Of a stretch of 64,000 bases of DNA, positions 1-10,739 are shown in pieces. Position 1 is the first letter of the stretch. Each line of letters opens with the position of its first letter. Source of the DNA: Sequoia sempervirens (taxonomy: Eukaryota > Streptophyta > Pinopsida > Cupressales > Cupressaceae); contig VDFB02262577.1 in the NCBI GenBank assembly GCA_007258455.2, positions 16,522 to 80,521 on the forward strand, given 5' to 3'. Below the pieces are notes generated by a model that made no database searches, was not told the DNA's origin, and worked only from the letters and a program-made list of their open reading frames with translations. Position numbers and translations under genes: made by a program.

Positions 1-641
1 AGGAGGTAAATTTTCCTCTAATTTGAAAACCAAAAGGAATTCTAACTAGCAAAAAGTTAGTTGATTTACCTATATAAATTCAAAGAATTTTAGATGAATG
101 TATTGATATTATGGTGGATTATTTTCCTAATGAGCTACCATGAATAAGAAGTATTAGCCATCATACAAATTTCATTCCTAGAGCTAGTTTACCAAACAAA
201 GCATTTACCAAATGACTCCAAGGGAGAATGAAGAGATCAAAGTTAAAGTGCAAGATTTTCTTGAAAAATATCTGGTCATAGAAAATTAAAGTCCTTGTGT
301 TTTTCCTACAATGTTGAGCCCAAAGAAGGATGGTGGATGGATAATGTGTATAGATTCCAGATCCATCAATAAGATTACACTCAAGTATAGATTTATTTTG
401 CCTCGTATGGATGATTTGATGGATTTTATGATTGGCGCTAAATAGTTTTCCAAAATAGATTTAAAGAGTGGATATCAATAGATTAGAATTAGAGAAGGTG
501 ATGAATGGAAATTTTTTTTATAAAAAATGATACGCTTTATGAATGGTTAGTAATTTCCCATTTGGTTTGTGGAATAATCCATGTACTTTTATGAGACTAA
601 TGAATGAATTAAATAAGAAATTCATAGGAAAATTTTCCATA
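1..641 (+). pseudogene. Chromovirus (Ty3/gypsy) pol fragment: reverse transcriptase, N-terminal part
   Basis: Decayed reverse transcriptase of a plant Ty3/gypsy element that begins before the window. Reading through several stops gives the RT fingers and palm: an LSPKKDGGWIMCIDSRSINK stretch near 313-372, then FSKIDLKSGYQ near 448-481 (the first catalytic Asp is in KIDL) and IRIREGDEWK after it. The frame is broken near 520-600. At 641 the gene is cut by a TIR transposon, just before the YLDD active site, which resumes at 1436. Stops are frequent, so no product is possible. The match to plant chromoviruses is judged from motif order and from the chromodomain further downstream. Confidence 0.85.
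638..641. repeat. Target-site duplication CATA, left of TIR element copy 1
   Basis: CATA occurs directly before the element and again at 1432-1435 directly after it. The uninterrupted host sequence would carry it once, inside the RT gene. Confidence 0.8.
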
Positions 642-1431
642 AGGTATGTGTAGGATCATGATGGAAGAAACATGCCCTTAAGTGGTAAAAAAATTAGAAA
701 AATTAGAGTTAGGAAACTTGAATTAAAAATTTGAATAAGTTATCTACATTATTTCAAAAATATGTAAGAATAAAATCTGTAGAAAATTGATTGTAGTTTC
801 TAAACTACCAGGGTTTTTTTATTTTTAAAATCGATTTGGTGAAAATTTGAAATTTCAATGCAGTAGTACTTAAATTTTAGGGAAAAAATAAGAAGTAGGT
901 GTCTATACCACCCCTAACCATAATAAAATGATAATATTTTTTTATAAGAATTTACATATAAGTAGAGGACTCATGTCCCGATGTGATGCATATTTTTTTG
1001 TATTTTTTTCAAAGTAAATAATTAATTATGATTTTTTTATTAAATTTTTATAAAATATAAAAAATTCATTTGTTTAACCACCTTAACTTGCTCAAAACTT
1101 CATGAAATTCATTTTTTTTTTTAATCCTATAGTATGTGAAGCATAGAATGTGATGTTTTTGGATTCAAAATTGTAATATTGTTTGAAAGCTATAGATGTT
1201 TTTCAATCAACCTATCAATTAGGACTTTAGTCGTAATTCAAATAGAAAATGAATAATAATTACTTATTAAATTAAAAGTAAAGCATAATTTATATTGGTG
1301 GAAAGCTAAGAATCTCCTTTAAAAACCTTTTCTTTTCATCAATTTTGGGTAAAAAAAAGTTGTCAGCCACATACCCTACAAATTCCCATCATATTGCCAC
1401 TTTTTGGCCCATCATGATCCTACACATACCC
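642..1431. mobile_element. Non-autonomous TIR DNA transposon, copy 1 (790 bp), inserted in the chromovirus RT
   Basis: The ends are inverted repeats: the left end reads (a)GGTATGTGTAGGATCATGAT and the right end is its reverse complement, ending TACACATACCC. The 4-bp flank CATA is duplicated (638-641 and 1432-1435). Removing the element and one CATA restores the RT reading around the YLDD motif, which proves insertion. A second copy of the GGGTATGTG word lies inside the right end (near 1370). The AT-rich interior has no ORF of note, so transposase must come from elsewhere. Two related copies lie at 26973 and 36067. The superfamily cannot be fixed: a 4-bp target duplication with these ends does not match the common plant hAT, Mutator, PIF or CACTA patterns. 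Confidence 0.88.
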
Positions 1432-1435
1432 CATA

Positions 1436-2245
1436 GTCTATCTTGATGATATTCTAATATATATTCAATCAAAGGAGGAACATCTCAAACACTTAAGATT
1501 GGTTTTGAGTAAGTTGAAACAAGAAAAAACTTTAATCAATCTTAAGAAGTGTACATTTTTGAAACCTAGGTTAATCTATTTGGGTTTTTTTATATCTAAA
1601 GATGGTTTAAAAATGGACCCAAAAAAGGTAAAAGCTATAATAGAATGGCGTACTCCAAGGAATATTTTTGAAGTAAGAAGTTTTCATGGTTTAGCCAGTG
1701 TTTACAAGAAGTTCATTAGAAATTTTAGTGGGATTTTTGCTCCAATTGTAGAAACAATCAAGGGTAGCAAGCAACCTTTTCAATGGAAAAACATAGCTTA
1801 AAAAGGGTTTCAATTAATCAAAAAGAAGATAAAAATAACCAATTTTAGCATTACCAGATTTTAATAAAGTTTTTCAAGTTAAGTGTGATGCTAGTTGATT
1901 TGTTGTTGGTGCAATTTTAAGTCAAGATAAAAACCAATTGCTTATTTTAGTGAAAAGTTGAATGAGGATAAACAAAAAATTTCCTCCTATGAAAAATAAT
2001 TTTATGCTATATTTCAAGTATTAAAGAAATTGAGGCATTATTCAATGACTAAGGAATTTATTTTTTATACTAATAACCATGGCTTGTAATTTATAACCAA
2101 GAAAGTAAAGTTGAACCAAAGACATTTTAAATGGGTTGAGTTGTTGGAAAATTTTACATTTGTCATCAAGCATACAAGTGGGTAATCTAATAAAGTTGCA
2201 AATGCTTTAAGCATGAGAAGTTTAATTTTGTAGGATTTCAAAGTA
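1436..2245 (+). pseudogene. Chromovirus pol fragment: RT C-terminus and RNase H
   Basis: Continues the RT gene after the TIR insertion. YLDDILIY (catalytic DD pair) lies at the junction. [21 protein letters not shown] (1540-1602) is the RT connection, followed by the [20 protein letters not shown] block (1669-1728) typical of Ty3 RT. A decayed RNase H follows, with AYFSEKLNEDKQKISSYEK near 1940-1998, LRHY near 2030 and the SNKVANALSMR tail near 2190-2218. The longest open stretch is 1499-1801. Stops and at least one frameshift lie between 1800 and 1940. RNase H degrades the RNA strand during reverse transcription in an active element; here it is dead. Confidence 0.85.
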
Positions 2246-2399
2246 AATTTCTTGGGATTTGATAATTTAAAGGAAATGTATGAAGATGTTGATTTCAAAG
2301 AAGCCTAAGCTGCTTGTAAAAATCTTGTGAACCAAGATAAAAATTCATGGATGGATTATATGATACAGGAAGGATTTTTAGTTAAACAGAGTCAATTAT

Positions 2400-3240
2400 G
2401 TGTTCCAAAATGTTCCATCAGAGGGTACTTGTTGTAGGAAGAACATAGTGGATAAAATTTTTGCTCAATTAAGTGATTTTTTATTTTTGGCTAGGTAAGC
2501 AAGCTAATGTAAAGAAGTTTATTGTAAGATGTAGGATTTTCCATTATTCAAAGGAAGAATCTATAACACTAGGTTATACAAACCACTTCCAATCCCAAAT
2601 AGACCATGGGACTCTATAAGTATGGATTTTGTATTGGGTTTTTCTAAAACTAAAATGGGTAATGACTCAATTTTAGTTGTTGTAGATAGATTTTCAAAGA
2701 TGGATCAGTTTATACCTTGTTTTAAGACTTGTGATGCAAATAATGTGGAAAATTTATTTTTCAAAGATGTTGTGAGGTTACATGGACTTCCCAAAAACAC
2801 AGTTTTAGATAGGGATACCAAATTTGTGGCACATTTTCAATGAAATTTATGGAAAAATTTACGAACCAGTCTCAACTTCAGCTCAGCTTACCATCCACAG
2901 ACTAATGGGAAAATAGAGGTAGTAAATAAGAATTTTGGGAATATTTTAAGAAGGCTAACTGATCAAAATCCCAAGCAATGGGATCATGTATTACCTCAAG
3001 AAAATTTTACTTATAATGACTCACCAAATAGAAGTACAAGATTAAGTTCATTTCAGATCATGTATGGAATACATCCAAGAGGAGTTTATGAATTGAGAGA
3101 CTTAGCAAAAGTAGAGATAATGAGTGTTGAAGGTGAAGATTTTTCTATGGCCATCTAGGAATTGCATAAACATGTGAGGAATAAATTATATGAAAGTAAG
3201 AACAAGTATAAGGAAAGCGCACATTTAGAAAGAAAATAAT
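2400..3240 (+). pseudogene. Chromovirus integrase, decayed
   Basis: The integrase core is clear: [17 protein letters not shown] at about 2604-2655 carries the first catalytic Asp, [12 protein letters not shown] at 2808-2840 the second Asp, and SAYHPQTNGKIEVVNK at 2881-2928 the Glu. RSTRLSSFQIMYGIHPRG (3030-3080) is the usual block after the core. The N-terminal zinc-binding part (2400-2560) is recognisable only in outline and is full of stops. The only long open pieces are 2622-2843 and 3302-3490. The frame and spacing agree with a Ty3/gypsy pol order RT-RH-INT. Confidence 0.85.
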
Positions 3241-3512
3241 TGAATTTTTAAATGTGTGATATCTCAGACGAGAAAGGTTTCTAAAGAGAGAATATAATAA
3301 GTTGAAGCTTAGAATGATTGGTCATTGCAAAATTGTGAGGATGTTTTCCTCAAATGCATATGAAATTACACTTTCACCTAACATTAGAAATTCTCCAATT
3401 TTTAATGGTGCAGATTTGTACCCTTGCAAGGAAAGTGAAATTGAGGAATCAACAGATACATTTGATGTTCAACAAGAACATATAATTTAGTGGGAGAAAT
3501 AGTTACCTATAG

Positions 3513-3698
3513 TTGAACCCTTGCTGATTGAGGAGGTTTTAGATGAGAAGATGGTTAAAAATACAAGAGGTAAAAAATATTTTTAGTATTTAGTTAAATG
3601 AAAAGGTCAACCAGTTGAAGATGCTACATGGATGACAACTTTAGACATAACCAAGTATGGTGTTAGTATTGATGAACTCATGGATAGGACACCATGAA
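3513..3698 (+). pseudogene. Chromodomain at the C-terminus of the chromovirus integrase
   Basis: Reading through two stops gives a segment from the LLIEEVLDEKMVKN motif to VEDATWMTTLDI. This is the layout of the integrase-fused chromodomain of plant chromoviruses: a strand rich in hydrophobics, then K-G-x2-x5-ATW. In active elements this domain directs integration to marked chromatin. Two aromatic or tryptophan positions now appear as stop codons (near 3584 and 3600). Its presence places the element in the chromovirus branch, unlike the Athila-like element at 41821, which has none. Confidence 0.75.
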
Positions 3699-3721
3699 GA
3701 AGTGTTTCTTCCTGGGTAGTC

Positions 3722-4090
3722 TGATGCACGTGCATCATTTTTTTTTTCTTTTATTCTAATATTTCTAGATAAAATAATGAGAGGTTGTAGTTCCTTACAA
3801 TTGTCTGAATCATTTTGTCTCAACTAGAAGATATGAAGTTAGAGGAATTATAGGGATTCTCATTTTAGATTTCTAAATAGAATGAATTTGTTTGGATTAG
3901 TTTTAGGCTTAAGTTAGCATATTATTCAATATAAAAGATAGGCCATTTTGTAACCTAAGGACAAGGAGAGTTCTTGTGCAAATAGAATAATATGTAAAAA
4001 TCTCTCATTGCGTAGACTATTTTATAGCCATATTCTTTATAGATTTTCTAGATGTTTGCGTCTAATATTGTTGCTTTAATTTCTTAAACA
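3722..4090 (+). repeat. Probable 3' LTR of the chromovirus (right end tentative)
   Basis: Starts directly after the end of the chromodomain reading frame with TGATGCACGTGCATCA, a perfect 16-bp palindrome beginning with TG. The right boundary is a guess at the first plausible CA end, CTTAAACA at 4083-4090. The matching 5' LTR lies outside the window, so neither boundary can be confirmed by pairing. Confidence 0.4.
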
Positions 4091-4329
4091 ATTTTGAAGT
4101 TTTTATGCTATGCATTTCTCTATCAAAATGTAAGATTGAATACTCAAATTAAATGATAAACATGTATGGGGGAAGGCATTTATTAAATCTTTTTTGGATA
4201 TTCTGCATAATATTCATTAGTAAAAATTATTTTTCAACAACCTTTTAGTCCACATGTCTAATGTCCCTAAATAAAATTTAGTTCATAATCTTGCTGGTCC
4301 AAACTATCCTTTATATCATAACATATGTA

Positions 4330-5560
4330 AACTAGCAGTTCCATGTAGAAACATGCAATGATGAGCTGATAGGCTGAGATGTACATTGGAGGGAGGGGAG
4401 ATGTAAGCAATGAGGTTGGTAGGCTTCAAAATTTATTGTGCCAAATGCAAAGAAGAGGAACAATGTAGGATGCAAGAATGCAAATAACAAAAGTAAATGA
4501 TACGTAATGTAATGAAACATGGAATGAATAACATAAATGATTTTATCCTGTTGCAACCATAACCAGAAAATGAAAGCCATAAATAAAAAAATATTGGTTT
4601 CAAAAACCACTTGGATGCAAAAAGCCACAATAAAATCTAATCTATACAATAATAATTGACAAAAAACACTCCTTTCTCAGCACAATCTCCTTGAAAATTG
4701 AAAAAATTCATCCTTCTCAACAACACCTTCTCCAAAATGAAACAATATAGCTTAAGAAACACAACTATAATTGACAATGCCCAATGGAAGCTAACACAAA
4801 TCATATATTATTTTGTGGTGATGGTTGGAATGTAGTAAAATAGTTAATGCTATGTACTCCATGTTGTTTTGCATATGGGTTTGTTCACTATTGTTGTATG
4901 CATTAAGCTATATTGTTCCAGCCATAACCAGAATGTAAAAGCCATAAATAATAAAAAATTACTTTCAATAGCCACCCACATGAAGAAAGCCACAATATAG
5001 CCCAATCTATACAATAAGAATCAACCAATACTCCATAACCTTAACAATTTTAATATTACATATATATATTGATATTTTGTTGTGTTGCAATTATAGATGC
5101 TAAATGCAAGCCACAAATGGAACAAATATAGACTAAGGTGGACATCAATAGAATGAATTGCATAACATTAACTTCTTTATTCCATTGTAACCATTGCTAT
5201 ACAATGATGAAATTCATAGTTATTGACAAAATAGTAGAGGCAAGGAAGAGAACAAGGGGTGGTGTACACCCTACTACTTTGATCAATGATAGAAGGAATG
5301 TTTTGGCTACTAATGAGTATAAATAAAAACATTGGAATCCACATTACGGGTTCAATATGATTTGCAAAAATAAGAGAAAAGTGCAAATATTAGTGCAGTG
5401 TTCATCTCTAATTGATACACAACATGTAAACCAAGAGATGTGAAAGTTGATTATTTTATAATAAACAATTTTCTATGAAGTTTTAATGCAAGAAATGAAG
5501 TAAACATAACTTAGACATACCTGGTGTATGTCACAAAATGTATTGTCAACATAACAAAGC
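4330..5560 (-). repeat. Minus-oriented copies of the ~260-bp cluster repeat
   Basis: At 4557-4640 and 4919-5090 the words CCATAACCAGAAAATGAAAG and AAGCCACAATATAGCCCAAT are the reverse complement of the unit tiled at 10740-12540. The copies are eroded, and the two here are about 365 bp apart. No coding potential is seen. Confidence 0.6.
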
Positions 5561-6890
5561 AGCACCCAATGTCCACCCTACCATATTGGGTCATGGAGTG
5601 TCATGCGCCCTCACCAAACCCCCAAGCAAGGAAAAATAAATTTCCCACCATTGGCATCAATGGTGAAAGCAATGTCTAGGTTGATTCTAACTTAATGCAA
5701 GCTCTAAAGGCATCAAAAGGTGCACATATGATGATATTTTGGGTTTAGTATGGTTGTAAACATGAAAGAATAATTCAAAATTTCGTACACTAAAGACATA
5801 CCATTGGTAGATGATAAATCAATCAGATTATGTAAAGACTAATAGAATTCATAACAAATTGTATGAAATGAAGGTGCGGTAGAAGAGTGCAAGGAAATAA
5901 AATGTTGGTATACCTTGTACAGGGAATGAAATGGAAAATTCACAAAGTAAGGGAGCCCTATTTTGTACCCTTCAAGATTATGGTATCAAACATCATGGTT
6001 TCTCACCAAACCTCTACGGAGAGTAATTTTTTCTCCATGAATTTAAACTATATGTTAGTACATAGACTTGCAATCTAAAATGTTGTGAACAAAATATCAT
6101 TTGAAACAATGGAAATTAGAAGTTTAGTATAGCAAACATGTATCATCACTACGAACTATTTCGATAAGGAAGTATAAATAACAGTATAATTTCTAAAGAA
6201 TAATATCTAATATATGTGGAATAAAATACATGTTATAAATAGGATGCAGGTATACCTTTTCCAAAGAGCAGCAAAACAATATGTGGACAATTGAATATAA
6301 TTGTCTTTTGGAACCTGGCAATTTTATTAACCTAAAATCACTATTAGCTTTTAAAAGAAATCTATTGAGTTGCAACATTTGTCATAAATAACTTTGAATG
6401 TAATTGCAAAAGAATATATGGAAAGAATGAGATAGAGCCTTACCTTATATACAAATAGAATATAGTTTCAACTTGAATAGCATGGGAAAGTTGTAAGCAT
6501 AAAGGTATTTACAATTATAAACACCTACAGAAAGAGCTGGAAATCTTCCCAATCTAAATTTGTTAGAATTTGAAATTGTTAGAAAAAAATAATTCAAGTG
6601 TGATAGTTATGGAGGTGGGACTATTTTTGGTAAAGCGCAGGAATTCTATGAGACCAAAGTGAAATTTATATAATGGAATTTGTTTGTTGGCAAGAAGGGG
6701 AAATAGAAAGTAACAATTGAATAGAAACTTCTTGTATTGATGTTTGTATAACTACGTTTTTTGAAATGCTAGGTAAAATTAATAGAAGTGGGAATGAAGG
6801 GTATTGTGGAAGAATTGAGACAAAGAAGGAAAGGAGAAGTGGCATAGGTACTATTGAAAAAAAATAAAAAAACATGATGGTGGTAGTGCA
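5560..6890. other. AT-rich spacer, no recognised feature
   Basis: Scattered short ORFs without family likeness. No LTR ends, tandem repeats or domain motifs were seen. Confidence 0.5.
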
Positions 6891-6899
6891 GACAATTGT

Positions 6900-8225
6900 T
6901 AGAGATGTTTCTCTTCTTTGATTCAAAGTGCATTGTATTTGTTGGAATGTAGCCTACAATACCTGTCAAAAGAGAAAGGTGGATCTATTTTTACTCCTTC
7001 TAGTGATTTAACATGAGAGAGAGTTGTGAATGTTATTACTTTCCTTTCTTTAGTTCCAATATCTATTGTATCTTTTTCTAACTTGTTAAGCCTTGATATT
7101 TATGGATTTTGATAGCCCAGGCCATTGTCAATGGGGGTTGTCTTCAATTGCCTCATATGATTGGGATAAAGGGGTTGAATCTTGGATTCTCCTGATCCCA
7201 TGTTGGCCTAGTGTAGTTATGGAAGTCAAAAACAACATATTCAGGTAGTTGAGGTGGTTTAGTACCCCTAGCATATACAATAGCCTTCACTAAACCGAAT
7301 GATCCATTCACCAGGCCAGCTGCCACCCAAAGATTTGTTGTCAACATAACTTCTTGACCAATTGTGAGAAAGAGTTCAAGTTGAAGTTGTTCATCATCAA
7401 CATAATCAAGTTCATTTTGTTCAGAATATTCAACAACACTAATTGCAATTGGAACATTTAATTGTTGTAGCATTTTCCTATTGGGCAGAGCAACCAATCT
7501 ATTAGTTGGGAATTTAAGTGGATAGCCTAATCAAAGTCTTGGTTTTTCTTAGATACAAGCATGCTTTTTGTTTGAATCATAAGAAGTTTTCAATTAGCCA
7601 GGGATGCCTAGTAGTTTCTAATATTCATAAGGAGCATACAAAATTGTTGTTGTGACTCGGATTGCCCATGCTGGCGAAAGCTAGTGTCAAGTGTAACAAC
7701 AATATTAAAACTGTGCCAAAGTGCTAATGCTATGGACCGAGAACTATAGATAGGCCTGTCCATAATAGGGGATAGTTGTGCCAAGTCACCCATGAGTATA
7801 ACAAAAACACCACCAAATGGCTACAAATGTCTCGAAGGGAATGCTTTATGCAATTAGCTATCTCTTTTTAGTAGCAACTTGGGACCCAGGAAACTCATTT
7901 CATCAATTAGTATGTACTTAATATGTTTGAAGTCTTCCTGAAATATGGTCAATGGTTATACTTTCAATGGATTCATATCTTTTATTGGTATGTGAAGAGC
8001 ACTATGCATTGTGGAGGCACAAACATTATAACAACACCTGTTGGTGCCAAAACAAGCAAAGGGTTAATTTTTTGACTCAACAATCGATTTAGTGCTCTTC
8101 ATATCTTGTTAATAAAGAATTATTTACCTATTCTAGTGGTTCCTTAAATGATCATACGAAGTGGAGGCAATGAGGGCAGGCCAAGGTGGTGTTGTTCAAT
8201 GATTCACAAAGCAAGCACCTATCTA
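6900..8225 (-). pseudogene. PIF1-like DNA helicase pseudogene
   Basis: Minus-strand gene for a superfamily-1 helicase of the PIF1 type, an ATP-driven 5'-3' DNA unwinding enzyme. From the N-terminal side: a decayed Walker A (GTTRIGK, near 8140), an APTGV block, a TIHSAL-like block, Walker B LIDEMSFLG near 7890, GDLAQLSPIMDRPIYSS (7800-7740), TLDTSFRQ (motif with FRQ), GQEVMLTTNLW...GLVNGSFG (7360-7290), then AWAIKIHKYQGLT near 7110 and the C-terminal PPFSFDRY block near 6970. Several stops and frame changes separate open pieces at 7793-7608 and 7497-7153. PIF1 genes of this kind occur as host genes and inside Helitron transposons. No RepHel nickase part was found, so the origin is open. Confidence 0.8.
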
Positions 8226-8431
8226 GGAAATAGTCGATGACAAAGGGCTAGCATTACAAAGGAAGAAAGGGTGTCTTATTTTTTCTACATTCCTATTATT
8301 TTTTCTTCACACATCTACAATATAATAAAAAATAATAATATAAAAATGCACGTTTACAGATATCTCGATAAATAATTTCAAAACAAATCTATATTCCTCC
8401 ATTGTGACATTAATACATATCTACACATAGG

Positions 8432-8793
8432 GGAGGAACAAATTTTTGATTCATGTCGTATGTTTTGTGGCCATCTTTCCAATATGGAATTCTCATCATT
8501 ATACTCTATCCTAGGAATCCTATCATTTTGAATGACAAACCATTAGAACACTATATTGTTTCATTTTCAGATAAGCTAATGTTGAGAGGAGGTTGTATTG
8601 TTTCCATATCTAGGAGGAACAAATTTCTATTTCATGCCCTTTATTTTATAACCATCGTTCCAATATGACATTCTTTATTGTTAGACTATAGCCTAGGATA
8701 GTTTATATCATTTTCAACAAGGTGTCGTGAGATTCCTATATTGTTTCAATTTCAGATAAGGTGTTGTCTAGAAAAGGTTGTATTTTTCATTAA
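8432..8793. repeat. Two-copy direct tandem repeat, ~181-bp unit
   Basis: GGAGGAACAAATTT begins at 8432 and again at 8613. The following ~180 bases align with moderate divergence, including CCAATATG, TATATTGTTTCA(T/A)TTTCAGATAAG and GGTTGTATT blocks. Confidence 0.6.
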
Positions 8794-9735
8794 GATCAAT
8801 ATTGTTACCAAACTGAACATTGACTTGTGAGAATCATAGCCTATATCTTAAGTTTGACAAGGAGGATCTATTTTACCATTGATCAAAGCAGTGGAAAATG
8901 TATCTTGTTGCTTAGGGGCTTACATTCAAATTCTTCTTGTAATGGAGTAGAACATATAATCTTATAGATGCTGTGTTAGATTCCATTGGGCATCATTGAT
9001 TAAGACTACTTTATAAGAGAATTTTATGCATCTAATACCGTACATGTATATTTCTCTAGATAGTCCAAATTAAATGAGTCGGGATGATTGTCAAGAATTC
9101 CTTTTGAGAAACAACATTTAAACACTCCATCAACCAATATGGTTGGATGGAAATTAGGCTTACTTTTGTTTTCTACATACTCCATTCTTCCATATGCACT
9201 AAGTATAGCTAAATTATAACTACTTCATTCATTCCATTGCAACTAAAGAGAAAATTGTTCATTATAAAATCTAGAACTTTAATATCTCCTAGTTTACATA
9301 TTCTCTATGAAATAGACATAATCATTGCTCTAAAATCCACATTATGTCTACACAAAAGATGTATATGGTTTGGTGTTTCCAATAAAATTTTTACATAAGG
9401 TAGTAGGTGTTAATTTTGGCTTTGTGTTGCAATGGCTACAGTGGAATAAAATACCTAATTCTATGTAGCTCATTCCATTTTTGCATAATCACCACACTAA
9501 ACTCCACACTTTTTTGTTATCCTTGTAGGCCATATCCCAACCATAATGTGGAAATTGATAAACTAATGTGTTACAAACAACCTTTTAGAATAATAATAAT
9601 GACTACAAAACCAGTAACTAATATAAAATTGACAATCAGATCCCAATCCACTTAATTTTGATAGCATCTTCTTCTAAACGCTAGCGTCTATCAATCTTTC
9701 CTAATTCTCCATCCATGGTACACTACATTTCAAAT
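8794..9735. other. Spacer with scattered fragments of the cluster repeat
   Basis: Contains words shared with the 260-bp family, such as CATTCCATT and GGAATAAAATA. No gene, LTR or TIR boundary can be defined. Confidence 0.4.
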
Positions 9736-9737
9736 AC

Positions 9738-10015
9738 AAATACATATATACACAGACATATATACATCTAGATATATATACATGTATATATATACATACA
9801 AAAATCCACATACATACACACATATATACATATGTACATATAGATATACATATGTATATATCGATACATATATATATATATACACACACATATATATATA
9901 CATACATATATATAAACACATGTATATACACATATATAGATATATATACACACATATATATACATATGTACATACATATACACATTTGTATACATAAATA
10001 CATATAGTTACACAC
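9738..10015. repeat. Large TATA/CACA microsatellite
   Basis: About 280 bp of alternating TATATA, CACACA and CATACA steps. The long ORFs predicted here on both strands (Tyr/Ile/His/Cys-rich) are by-products of the repeat and are not genes. Confidence 0.95.
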
Positions 10016-10739
10016 ATTGTATGCTTTGCATGTAGTGGGGATCATCGTAATAACAACTACACTTTTAATGCCTTAGGGAACAAAACAAATGTTTGGGTAA
10101 TTTTCAATAAGGCATTGTTTGGTGTCATTTTGTTGCTATACCTAGTATCTGTGTCGAGAGGGACGTCAGTATGCTTCTATGGGGTTGTAAGCTAGATTAA
10201 GCTTTGTTCAACTTCTGCAAAGGTGGGTGGACGTTATTTTGTCTTTTTTGCAAAGGCAGATGGTTGGAAATGCAAAAGAAAAGTGGCCACTTTGATAGTA
10301 TTTTTCCCTTTTTTTTGGAGAAAACTTGACGAGAAGGTGGGTTATAAGTCTGGAGAGAATTTTCGTCAGCCTCCCAATTTTTTTTGTCTCCCAATGGCTA
10401 TGGGAAGCTGGCGACCATAGTTGTTGATTGTTTTCAAAAAATGAGTCGTTCGCTTCAACATTAATTGTTCTATGCTTTTCATCTAGCATTGATTGTAGTA
10501 ATAACAACAACCATTCAATGCCTAAGAGAACTAAACAAATGTCTAGGAATTTCTCTATAAACAAACCTCTGTTGAGAAATCAATATATTTTAACTTTCAC
10601 TTCCCACTGTCAATCTTTATGGCTTCCTCTTTTATTAATTAACATAGTTATGCCTCACACTATATTTGGAATAGAATAAAAAATAGTTAACACTTTGCCT
10701 CACACTATATCATTTCATTTTGTGGAACAAAATAAACCA

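Noticed and set aside
9701..10045. Long Tyr/Ile/Cys-rich ORFs on both strands
   Set aside because: Produced by the TATA/CACA microsatellite, which stays open in several frames at once.
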